DNA of 5,638 nt from CAIVSN01 sp040383945 (GCA_040383945.1 JBEICN010000052.1:1-5638), one strand, 5' to 3'. Shown: positions 1-5,630, counted from the first letter of the stretch. The notes: generated from the letters alone by a model not told the origin. Program-made: numbers and translations.

Positions 1-258
1 CTCACATTCAAGGTATTATACCTTGATGATTCATTCTACCTGCTACAACGACACTTGGAGTACTTTCAGTTTCAACGACTCATTAGAACTATTCCAATAG
101 AGAAATTCCTAACCGATCGAAAAACTCAGATCGATCTCGTAACGAGATATTCGCATATGCAAGATTATGCACAAAATGTTTTGACGTATTACCGAGCAAG
201 AGGCAATGTCAAAAAAAACGGAGCCAAACATGGCCCCGTTTTTAGATTCAAACCTTAA
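1..258 (+). CDS. Partial hypothetical protein, 3' end only
   Basis: A reading frame is open from the left edge of the window to a TAA at 256-258, giving 85 residues without any TAA, TAG or TGA. No ATG occurs before 157, so the start probably lies outside the window, although a TTG at 55 is possible. The product is rich in charged and aromatic residues and looks helical (LLQRHLEYFQFQRLIRTIP, then VTRYSHMQDYAQNVLTYY). It has no signal peptide, membrane segment or motif that I recognise. Its last 15 or so codons run through the hairpin terminator of the convergent ahpC gene, and its TAA overlaps the ahpC stop in the palindrome TTAA (255-258). That arrangement either reflects tight packing or means the frame is partly spurious. 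Absence of stops over this length in AT-rich sequence and protein-like composition favour a real gene, but only moderately. I assign no function. Confidence 0.45.
   Translation, partial: LTFKVLYLDDSFYLLQRHLEYFQFQRLIRTIPIEKFLTDRKTQIDLVTRYSHMQDYAQNVLTYYRARGNVKKNGAKHGPVFRFKP
8..26. repeat. 19-bp perfect palindrome
   Basis: TCAAGGTAT and ATACCTTGA form perfect 9-bp arms around a single central T. No T-run follows on either strand, so it is not an obvious terminator. It lies inside the open frame that enters from the left. It could be a protein-binding site or an RNA hairpin, or chance. Confidence 0.5.
211..243 (-). terminator. Rho-independent terminator of ahpC
   Basis: The arms 214-225 and 232-243 pair over 12 bp around the 6-nt loop 226-231. 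Read on the minus strand the hairpin is followed by an uninterrupted run of eight T (complement of the A-run 211-218) and begins 12 nt after the ahpC stop codon. The only imperfect pair (222/235) is A-C in a plus-strand transcript but a stable U-G wobble in a minus-strand transcript. This shows the hairpin is fitted to the ahpC direction, although the five T at 239-243 could give weak termination of the plus-strand gene as well. Confidence 0.85.
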
Positions 259-866
259 TTCAATTGTTCTGCCACCTCTCCGGCTATTTTGATAGAAGGA
301 GTAAGGGTTTTGGCTCCTTTCTTCCATCGTGCTGGACAAGCAACGCCTGGATTTTCTGACATGAATTGCAATGCTTCGATTTTTCGCAGAAGTTCTTCAC
401 TATTTCTTCCGAGAGGTCCGCTCGTAACTTCGATGCCTCGAATCATTCCTTCTGGGTCTATAATAAAGGTTCCTCGTGCCGCAATTCATGTTTCGTGATC
501 ATAGATATTATACATATCAGCCACCGCTCCGGAATGATCAGCAAGCATGAGATAGGGGAAGTCTTTCATAAGCCCCTCGTGCTTTACCCAGGCTCGATGT
601 GAAAATACCGTATCCGTAGAGGCAGCAAGCACCGTTACATGAGCTGCCTCAAAACGATCTCGTACATCGGCGAGATCTTTGAGCTCCGTAGGACAAACAA
701 AGGTGAAGTCAGCAGGATAATAAAAAAGTACTGACCATGTTCCCTTAAGAGAAGCGAGAGAGACCTGTGTCGTATCATCCTTGAGAGGATTGTAGGCTGG
801 AAGATCAAAATCCGGAGCTTTTGTATCTATTTTTACCATTTCAAAGGCGTATTCGAGTTCTGTCAT
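255..866 (-). CDS. ahpC: AhpC/Prx1-type 2-Cys peroxiredoxin
   Basis: This thiol peroxidase reduces hydrogen peroxide, organic peroxides and peroxynitrite in the cytoplasm, using a reductant such as AhpF or thioredoxin that is not in this window. The 203-residue product has the thioredoxin-fold start KAPDFDLPAY (about 16-25), the peroxidatic cysteine in FTFVCPTEL (C58), the active-site arginine region ARGTFIIDP (R131) and the resolving cysteine in VACPARW (C177), so it is a typical 2-Cys enzyme. One TGA (486-488, codon 127) must be read as Gly: it gives HETGIAARGTF, where the family often has glycine. The ATG at 866 is taken as start; the ATG at 839 (MVKIDTKAPDF) is a serious alternative because the family core starts there, and neither has a clear Shine-Dalgarno sequence. 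The gene is single, diverges from the ABC gene, has an inverted repeat 6 bp upstream and a strong terminator downstream. Confidence 0.93.
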
Positions 867-871
867 AGTGC

Positions 872-890
872 TTAGTTAAAAAATAACTAA
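872..890. promoter_or_regulatory. Inverted repeat upstream of ahpC, possible operator
   Basis: TTAGTTA and TAACTAA form perfect 7-bp arms separated by AAAAA. The repeat ends 6 bp before the ahpC start codon and lies just downstream of a -10-like TATAAC on the minus strand (900-895), so it would cover the first transcribed bases. That is a typical place for a repressor site, and peroxiredoxin genes are commonly under redox-sensing regulators such as PerR, OxyR or Rrf2 types. The sequence does not match a box I can assign to one of them. Confidence 0.45.
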
Positions 891-894
891 ATAT

Positions 895-921
895 GTTATA
901 CTTAATCAACATTAATTCAAA
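895..921 (-). promoter_or_regulatory. Possible ahpC promoter
   Basis: On the minus strand a -10-like TATAAC (900-895, five of six consensus bases) lies 15 nt from TTTGAA (921-916), a poor -35 match with short spacing. The predicted start site falls at the edge of the inverted repeat 872-890, leaving a leader of about 20 nt. The same TA-rich stretch also carries an extended -10 on the plus strand (TGTTATACT, 894-902), so direction is uncertain. Confidence 0.3.
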
Positions 922-926
922 TTAAT

Positions 927-954
927 TTGGTAACTTTGGGGAGTTTTATACAAT
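927..954 (+). promoter_or_regulatory. Promoter for the ABC-to-mnmA gene cluster, probably leaderless
   Basis: TTGGTA (927-932, four of six -35 bases) and TACAAT (949-954, five of six -10 bases) are 16 bp apart. Transcription would begin about 7 nt after the -10, at 961-962, which is the A of the ABC gene's ATG. An alternative extended -10, TGTTATACT at 894-902, would give a leader of about 55 nt. A GGGGAG at 938-943 is too far (18 nt) from the ATG to be a normal ribosome binding site. Confidence 0.45.
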
Positions 955-961
955 ACAAATC

Positions 962-1729
962 ATGAAAAAACAAAAAAAAGCAGCCGGAGAATACTGAGAA
1001 GCTCCGATATTATCATTACAGGGGATTGAAAAAAATCTCGATGGGAAAACCATACTTCACGACGTAAGTCTGAAAGTGTATCCTGGTGAAATTTTTGGCT
1101 TCCTTGGGCCCAACGGTGCCGGAAAAACCACTACCATGAAATGTATTCTCGGACTTCTCAAGCCAGAAGCTGGGGAGCTTCGGATACTCGGATCAAATTC
1201 TCTTACACGCTCCATTCGACATGACATAGGGTTTATGCCAGAAAATACCTATCTGTATAAGTATTTGACCGGACGAGAATTTTTACGATTTAATGGAAAA
1301 TTTTTTGATATTCCTCACGATATTCTCGAGACTCGCATCGATGCACTTATAGAAAAAGTTGGACTCAAGCACGCGGAAGACAAACTGTTGGCCAAGTATT
1401 CCAAAGGAATGCTCCAACGAATCGGCCTTGCCCAAGCAATTATCAATGAACCAAAAATTGTTTTTCTCGACGAACCGATGAGCGGTCTTGATCCCGTGGG
1501 GCGGAAGATGGTAAAAGATCTCATACTTGAGCTCAAAGAGCGTGGCACCACAGTATTTTTCAATACCCATATCCTTTCAGATGTAGAATCTATTTGCGAT
1601 CATTTTGCCATTATTCACTTTGGTAAAATCGTTGCCAACCAACGAGTCAGCGAACTCAAAGTATCCCTCGAAGATTTCTTCATGGAAGTCATTGGAAAAA
1701 CGGAAGAAGGGATTGGTGATGTAATATAG
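962..1729 (+). CDS. ABC transporter ATP-binding protein, ABC-2/NatA type
   Basis: The 255-residue product is an ATPase subunit of the kind that drives ABC-2 exporters at the membrane. It has Walker A GPNGAGKTT (49-57, K55), signature YSKGMLQR (146-153, replacing LSGGQ as often seen in this family), Walker B IVFLDEP (166-172, catalytic E171), D-loop SGLDP and H-loop histidine 203 in NTHILSDVE. The Q-loop position reads MPENTYLY, with Glu where many transporters have Gln; this variant occurs in ABC-2 ATPases. The ATG at 962 is chosen over the GTG at 1076 because the first 38 residues supply the needed beta-strand and A-loop region (ILSLQGIEKN...GKTILHDVSLKV). This requires TGA at 995-997 (codon 12) to be Gly. 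The short lysine-rich start before it is unconserved-looking. No permease gene is adjacent: the next gene starts 7 nt downstream and is a phosphatase. The substrate is therefore unknown. Confidence 0.93.
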
Positions 1730-1736
1730 TTTCATT

Positions 1737-2363
1737 ATGAAAAATACTTTCACTATCGCAGTCGATCTCGATGAAACACTTGCGGGAACTTATGGAAAAA
1801 TATTCGAATTCGGACAGAAAAAACATGACTGGAATATCACATTTGATCAAATAATCGAACATGACTGGTGGAATATGCCTGGACTTGGAATTACTCGAGC
1901 ACAAGCTTTTTCGCTCTTTGATGACTATTATGCTATGGACCCAACGGATGCTACCATCCCACCGGTCCCATGAGCTCGTACGGGACTTTTGGATCTCATA
2001 CGTATGGGTGCTGATCCTTATGTTATCACTGCAAGGACGGAAGCAGTGCGAGGGCAGGCAACAAAAGTTTGGCTTGAGACACACATGCCAGAGATAGACT
2101 ATGCGAACCGAGTATGTTTTACCAACCACTACCAAGCATCCGGAGGACAGAGCAAGGGGGAAGTCTGTCAGTCCATCGGTGCCAGTATACTTATAGATGA
2201 TAATATCGACTTCCTGCATTCTGCGACCGCATATGGCATACACGGTATTCTACTCGAAAAGCCCTGGAATCGCACCAAGAAAGTCACCGAGAAAATAACC
2301 CGGGTTTCAGATTGGGCAGAAATTCCCTCCGTATTAGACTGGATACGCAAACAAATTCACTAA
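1737..2363 (+). CDS. HAD-family 5'-nucleotidase-like phosphatase (NT5C-like)
   Basis: The 208-residue product is a haloacid-dehalogenase-fold phosphatase resembling the 5'(3')-deoxyribonucleotidase (NT5C) group, which removes phosphate from (deoxy)nucleoside monophosphates. HAD motif I is AVDLDET (nucleophile D10, acid/base D12). Between motifs I and II is a helical cap with HDWWNM. Motif II is in YVITARTE (T98), motif III Lys is probably K140 in GQSKGEV, and motif IV is LIDDN (D154, D155). One TGA (1971-1973, codon 79) read as Gly gives PPVPGARTGLLDL, joining the cap to the rest of the catalytic core; without it the protein would lack motifs II to IV. The ATG at 1737 sits 7 nt after the ABC stop, with no Shine-Dalgarno sequence. 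DLDET rather than DMDGV and the cap sequence leave the true substrate open. Confidence 0.82.
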
Positions 2364-2372
2364 CACAAGCCT

Positions 2373-2795
2373 ATGCCCGCTACTGAGCCAAAAATCTGAA
2401 TGACGATATTCTTGGTCAAAGGACAAAAAATACTTTTAGGAAAACGCTTAGGGAAACGTGGAAACGGACAATGGTGGTGCCCTGGAGGTCATTTGGAGTT
2501 CGGAGAATCCGTCGAAGCGGGTATGAAGCGAGAAGTGCTCGAAGAGACGGGGATTTGTTTGGACTCGATTATTCTCGGCCCCTACACCGAAGAACTCCTA
2601 AAAACAGAATGACTCCACTATATCAATTTGACCGGCATAGCAGAAATCGATGATGCCGTATTACCAATAGCCATGGAGCCGGAAAAGTGTTCCGAGTGGC
2701 AATGGTTCGATTGGGAAAATCTTCCCACACCTCACTCGCCCACCTATGACAGACTCAAATCTATAGGCTTCAATCCCGTTCGCTATCTCGAATAG
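2373..2795 (+). CDS. Nudix hydrolase, NUDT15/MutT-like
   Basis: The 140-residue product hydrolyses a nucleoside diphosphate linked to another moiety, most likely a nucleotide triphosphate or its oxidised form, with Mg2+. The Nudix box spans residues 39-61: GGHLEFGES begins it and REVLEETGI ends it, with all the expected Gly, Glu and Arg positions (E45, R53, E54, E57, E58). Before it, MTIFLVKGQKILLGKR and NGQWWCPGGHLEFGE resemble the NUDT15-like group. The ATG at 2373 is preferred over the one at 2400 because residues 6-10 (PKIGM) fit the first beta-strand; it needs TGA at 2397-2399 as Gly9. A second TGA at 2610-2612 (codon 80, KTEGLHY) also reads as Gly. The C-terminal part contains EWQWFDWENLP, the usual Nudix tail. 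It lies 9 nt after the phosphatase gene and 6 nt before mnmA, so probably in one transcript. Confidence 0.92.
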
Positions 2796-2801
2796 CCCCT
2801 T

Positions 2802-3857
2802 ATGAAAATTCTCGTAGGCCTCTCTGGAGGCGTCGACTCTGCCGTATCCGCTCTTTTGCTCAAACAAGCATGACATGAAGTTCATGCGGGTTTTATGATT
2901 AATTACTTGGCCGATGCTGGCACATGTCCCACGGAAGCAGATATTGAAGTCGCTCGGGAAGTTGCCAAATTTCTCGATATTCCTTTTTTCACCTTCGATT
3001 ATCGAGAAGCTTATGAAAAACGAATCATTCAGCATATCTATGAGGGGTACGAGCGAGGAATAACCCCAAATCCCGATGTACTTTGTAATAATCTCATCAA
3101 ATTCGATCTTTTTGCAGAGGAAGCCCGGGAATTTGGATACGACAAGATTGCTATGGGGCACTATGCTCGGATACGACAAGATTCGGATGGTTTTCACTTA
3201 CTCAAAGGTATCGATCCAACAAAAGATCAAAGCTACTTTCTTTCTCGATTATCACAAGATCAACTCGCATATGCGCTCTTTCCCATAGGGTGAATGGAGA
3301 AAGCTAGAGTTCGAGAAATAGCTCGAGAATACCAACTTCCAAACGCAGAAAGAAAAGATAGTCAGGGTCTTTGTTTTATAGGGAAAGTTAGCATGAAAAG
3401 CTTTCTCGAGGAGCGACTCCCAAAAAAACCTTGAAACATTTTAAGCATTACCAGGGAAGTGCTTGGAAGACACGAATGAGCCCATTTTTATACCATAGGG
3501 CAACGGAAAGGTATAGATATTTGAGGTGGCCCAGCGCTCTTTGTAATAGGGAAAAATATTACTGAAAACACTATTACCGTGGGGCCAAGCATAACGCTAG
3601 AACTCTATCAGACCGAATGCGTTTGAGTAGAGTGGAAGGAGATACTGCCGTGAAGAAAATTTCCAAAAGAAATCACAGCAAAACTCAGATACCGCCAAGC
3701 TGATGAGCCCGGAGTTATAGAGATACAAGAAAATCGCATCAAAGTCACATTCTCTCAAACACAACGCGCTGCAACGCCGGGGCAATTTATTGTTGTCTAC
3801 TCTGGTGATGAAGTGATTGGTTCCGCTATACTAGATTTTAGCAACTCACAAATATAG
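2802..3857 (+). CDS. mnmA: tRNA-specific 2-thiouridylase MnmA
   Basis: MnmA adenylates and then thiolates U34 in tRNAs for Lys, Glu and Gln, giving the s2U part of the wobble modification; sulfur comes by persulfide relay from a cysteine desulfurase. The 351-residue length is normal. The PP-loop is GLSGGVDSA (6-14), the first catalytic cysteine is C95 in TPNPDVLCN, the ATP-binding GHYAR follows at about 119, and the second cysteine is C191 in DSQGLCFIG. The central domain has YTIGQRKG (230-237) and the C-terminal beta-barrel has QTQRAATPGQFIV and ends near the usual GSAIL. Seven in-frame TGA codons (codons 24, 164, 211, 226, 241, 275, 284) must be glycine; codons 226 and 241 fall at well conserved Gly positions around GQRKG. 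The ATG at 2802 is the only sensible start since the PP-loop follows at once. It has no Shine-Dalgarno sequence and probably relies on coupling to the Nudix gene 6 nt upstream. It ends in TAG, 9 nt from the convergent membrane-protein gene. Confidence 0.97.
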
Positions 3858-3866
3858 ATTTTCAAA

Positions 3867-4343
3867 TTAGGCCCCCCGGCTGCGTAATTGATATTTGAGA
3901 AAAAAGAAATACGCCAAATATGGTATATGTCCGGAAAGAATAGCGCTCAAAATTCCAGAAACAGTAAAGCTACTTACTCAGAGAATAAACTTCAATTCAC
4001 TCATCAAACTCACTCCTGTGGAAACAAAAATATGAAACACCACGAAAAGTATTTGCGCAATGTAGAGAGAAAGAAGCATAACACAGTAGAAAAATACTGT
4101 GGAAAGGAAGGGGATTTGACTCCAATTTTGCACCGAAAAAGACTCTTGGACCCTGCGATGAGATAACTTAAGTGATGCTACAACTATCAGACACTTTATC
4201 AAAACATCAAAAAATGGTGGCACACTAAAAAGCTTGAGATTCTCGACGATAATAGAATATGCAAAGAAGGCAATCACCGAATAAGCTGCCGCGGACAAGG
4301 CTATTCTGAGAGAAATTTGAGAATCATCAAGCTGTTTTTCCAT
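3867..4343 (-). CDS. Small multi-pass membrane protein, unknown function
   Basis: The 158-residue product is not recognised. It shows about four hydrophobic segments: residues 13-33 (IALSAAAYSVIAFFAYSII region), 40-60 (FFDVLIKCLIVVASL), a long one at 80-108 rich in F, L and V, and 119-149 possibly split in two around LSGHIPY. The loop SHRRVQESF after the second segment and the end KYQLRSRGA are positively charged, so these would be expected on the cytoplasmic side. A TGA at 3980-3978 is read as Gly (KFILGVSSF), adding the last 37 residues and ending at TAA 3869-3867. The ATG at 4343 (MEKQLDDSQ) is chosen; a TTG at 4370 directly after the upstream stop would add nine residues. It follows the FemAB-like gene by 27 nt on the same strand, so the two are probably co-transcribed and might work together at the envelope. 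This is inference from position only. Confidence 0.75.
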
Positions 4344-4370
4344 AGCCGTAATATATCTGAAATGTAGCAA

Positions 4371-5204
4371 TTACCAAATCTTAAAAAAGCAGTTTGGATA
4401 CTGAATTCTCGATTCAATAAAATTCAGTTTAAAATCAGTATATCCCTGCTGATCTCGAGTCATATGTGGGTCTCGGAGGTGATCATAGTGGATATACTTC
4501 AGTCCCATCTCAAAAGAGTCTGCATGCCATCTGTCGATGAGGCCAGTACCAGCTTGATACGCCTTGGCAGAAGAAGAAGTAAAGGCTACCAGGTGGACGC
4601 TCGTATTACAAAAATCATGGACAGCAAGTCCAGCCAGAGGATTTCATTGAGCATTATACACCACGTAGCTTCGTATACTATTCCCTCCATGCATACACAT
4701 GCTGTTATAGAATTTAATATACTCCTTCTTGAAGGAATGTCGTACGGAAACTTTGGTAAAACACGAGACAAATTCCGGCTGATCCACGGGAACCAGTCGT
4801 AAATCAGGAAATGACAAAAATATCTTTCGAGCACGTTGCGCGCGAGAATTCCACATTTTGAAGTACTCTTCTGAGAGATATGATATCCCCGTATTTACAA
4901 AGTGCGATCAAGGGATCCAAAGTCGCCTCCATAAGGGGCTTGGGCTCAAGGTTCTGGCAGGAATCCACAAAATAAGCCCATGTCGAAAGCCATGGCCCGT
5001 AAGAAGTTCTCTCGTGGGTTCAAAATCAGTTCTTTCAAACTTGGCAATTTGAAATATTCAAAAATTTTTAAGCCATCAGAATTGTCCGTCTTGCTCGATA
5101 ATTCGCAATCACCCCTTAGCTAAGTACGCCTTATATGCGTCTGACTTTGATCTAAAATAGAAAAAATCCTGGGGAATTTGGGTTCCAGAAATACAGTTTT
5201 TCAT
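4371..5204 (-). CDS. FemAB/GNAT-like acyltransferase, putative
   Basis: The 277-residue reading frame is visible only with TGA as Gly; it contains five TGA codons (codons 32, 43, 49, 99, 187). The second half resembles the GNAT-type fold of FemAB/FemX proteins, which transfer an amino acid from aminoacyl-tRNA to the peptidoglycan precursor: a helical stretch VSVRHSFKKEYIKFYNSM (about 153-169), then a strand pair SYVVYNAQGNPLAGLAVHDF (179-198) and HLVAFTSSS (204-212), a glycine turn AGTGLIDRW (218-226) and EMGLKYIHYDHLRD near 233-245. The conserved-looking end DQQGYTDFKLNF is followed by TAA. The first half has IIEQDGQFGWLKIFG and a proline- and tryptophan-rich stretch (IPARTLSPSPLWRRLW). The family call rests on layout and a few motifs, so a different GNAT-fold enzyme remains possible. 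The ATG at 5204 is the only ATG before codon 117, yet it directly follows the T-run of the tRNA terminator and has no ribosome binding site. Confidence 0.7.
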
Positions 5205-5232
5205 AAAAAAACCACCCCAGTAACGGAGTGGT
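5205..5232 (-). terminator. Rho-independent terminator of the rRNA-tRNA transcript
   Basis: On the minus strand ACCACTCC (232-225 of this 5.2-kb stretch, i.e. 5232-5225) pairs with GGGGTGGT (5218-5211) around a 6-nt loop, with one U-G wobble at 5227/5216, followed by a run of T at 5210-5205. It begins 17 nt after the 3' CCA of tRNA-Val(UAC). The wobble pair would be an A-C mismatch on the plus strand, so the hairpin is fitted to minus-strand transcription. The T-run ends immediately before the ATG of the FemAB-like gene, so it might also act as an attenuator for that gene if transcription continues. Confidence 0.85.
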
Positions 5233-5248
5233 AGTATAATACTTTAAA

Positions 5249-5325
5249 TGGTGGGTAATATAGGATTCGAACCTATGACCCTCTGCTTGTAAGGCAGATG
5301 CTCTAACCAACTGAGCTAATTACCC
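5249..5325 (-). tRNA. tRNA-Val(UAC)
   Basis: The 77-nt gene folds as a standard cloverleaf: acceptor GGGTAAT/ATTACCC, D-stem GCTC/GAGC, anticodon stem TCTGC/GCAGA with loop CTTACAA (U33, anticodon UAC, A37), T-arm ATAGG-TTCGAAT-CCTAT. Discriminator A73 fits valine, and CCA is encoded. It reads GUA and GUG and, by wobble, other valine codons. It is the last gene before the terminator and resembles the neighbouring tRNA-Val(GAC) outside the anticodon arm, suggesting an old tandem duplication. Confidence 0.97.
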
Positions 5326-5335
5326 GAAAAAAATA

Positions 5336-5412
5336 TGGTGGGTCATACTAGATTCGAACTAGTGACCTCTTGCATGTCGAGCAAGCGCTCTAACCAGCTG
5401 AGCTAATGACCC
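5336..5412 (-). tRNA. tRNA-Val(GAC) with C33
   Basis: The 77-nt cloverleaf has acceptor GGGTCAT/ATGACCC, D-stem GCTC/GAGC, anticodon stem CTTGC/GCAAG, variable loop AGGTC, T-arm ACTAG-TTCGAAT-CTAGT, discriminator A73 and encoded CCA. The anticodon loop is TCGACAT, so the anticodon is GAC (plus-strand 5376-5378), reading GUC and GUU. Position 33 is C (plus-strand G at 5379) where nearly all elongator tRNAs have U. The rest of the molecule is intact, so it does not look like a decayed copy. Confidence 0.92.
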
Positions 5413-5423
5413 ATAAAGAATTA

Positions 5424-5500
5424 TGGTGCCCAGGACGGGATTCGAACCCATGACCTTCAGCTTAGAAGGCTGCTGCTCTATCCAACTGAGCTACCCGGGC
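5424..5500 (-). tRNA. tRNA-Arg(UCU)
   Basis: The 77-nt gene has acceptor GCCCGGG/CCTGGGC with one G-U pair, D-stem GCTC/GAGC, anticodon loop CTTCTAA (U33, anticodon UCU) and T-arm ATGGG-TTCGAAT-CCCGT, with encoded CCA. The anticodon stem GCAGC/GCTGA has a G27-A43 mismatch at its outer end, otherwise four good pairs. It reads AGA and AGG. It lies 14 nt downstream of 5S rRNA and is the first tRNA of the rRNA-linked cluster. Confidence 0.95.
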
Positions 5501-5514
5501 TTTCATCACCTCTA

Positions 5515-5630
5515 TCTTGGCGTTTACCGACTCTTCCACCATTAAAATAGCAGTACCATAGGCACGACGTGGCTTGACTTCTGTGTTCGGGATGGGAACA
5601 GGTATACCTCACGCGTAATAAACACCAAGA
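5515..5630 (-). rRNA. rrf: 5S ribosomal RNA
   Basis: The roughly 116-nt region has the universal 5S core on the minus strand: CCTGTTCCCATCCCGAACAC, then AGAAGTCAAGCC and ATGGTACTGC, and the ends TCTTGG and CCAAGA pair to form helix I. Ends are set by that pairing and may be off by a few bases. Only 8 bases remain to the window edge, where the 23S rRNA would be expected upstream in transcription. It appears to be the third rRNA of a standard operon followed by tRNA-Arg and two tRNA-Val genes. Confidence 0.96.

Noticed and set aside
3..86. A frame with two consecutive TGA (Gly-Gly) codons running from the left edge to a TAG at 84-86, as an alternative end of a gene entering from the left.
   Set aside because: It is short and ends early, whereas the frame to 258 on the same strand is longer, free of stops and more protein-like. 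It cannot be fully excluded without upstream sequence.
1689..2243. A 184-codon minus-strand open frame.
   Set aside because: It overlaps the HAD phosphatase gene completely, its product is rich in Cys, Ser and Arg without family motifs, and it runs against the packed plus-strand cluster.
486..2612. Apparent frameshift or nonsense pseudogenes in ahpC, the HAD phosphatase and the Nudix gene.
   Set aside because: All interruptions are TGA in frame, never TAA or TAG, and reading frames are unchanged across them, which is recoding and not decay.
2661..3197. A 178-codon minus-strand open frame.
   Set aside because: It is antisense to the Nudix and mnmA genes, whose motifs are unambiguous.
3858..3880. 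GGCCCCCCGGC after mnmA as a terminator.
   Set aside because: The possible stem is tiny, there is no T-run on either strand, and the bases belong to the end of the minus-strand membrane-protein gene.
3888..4166. A plus-strand open frame downstream of mnmA.
   Set aside because: It lies antisense to the membrane-protein gene, and its product is a low-complexity Lys/Asn/His-rich shadow of hydrophobic codons.
4464..5052. Plus-strand open frames at 4464-4802 and 4858-5052.
   Set aside because: They are opposite the 277-codon minus-strand FemAB-like gene, have no recognisable motif and are antisense shadows.
5249..5500. CRISPR-like or direct repeats from the recurring ATTCGAAC and CTGAGCTA blocks.
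   Set aside because: They are the shared T-loop and D-arm sequences of three tandem tRNA genes.
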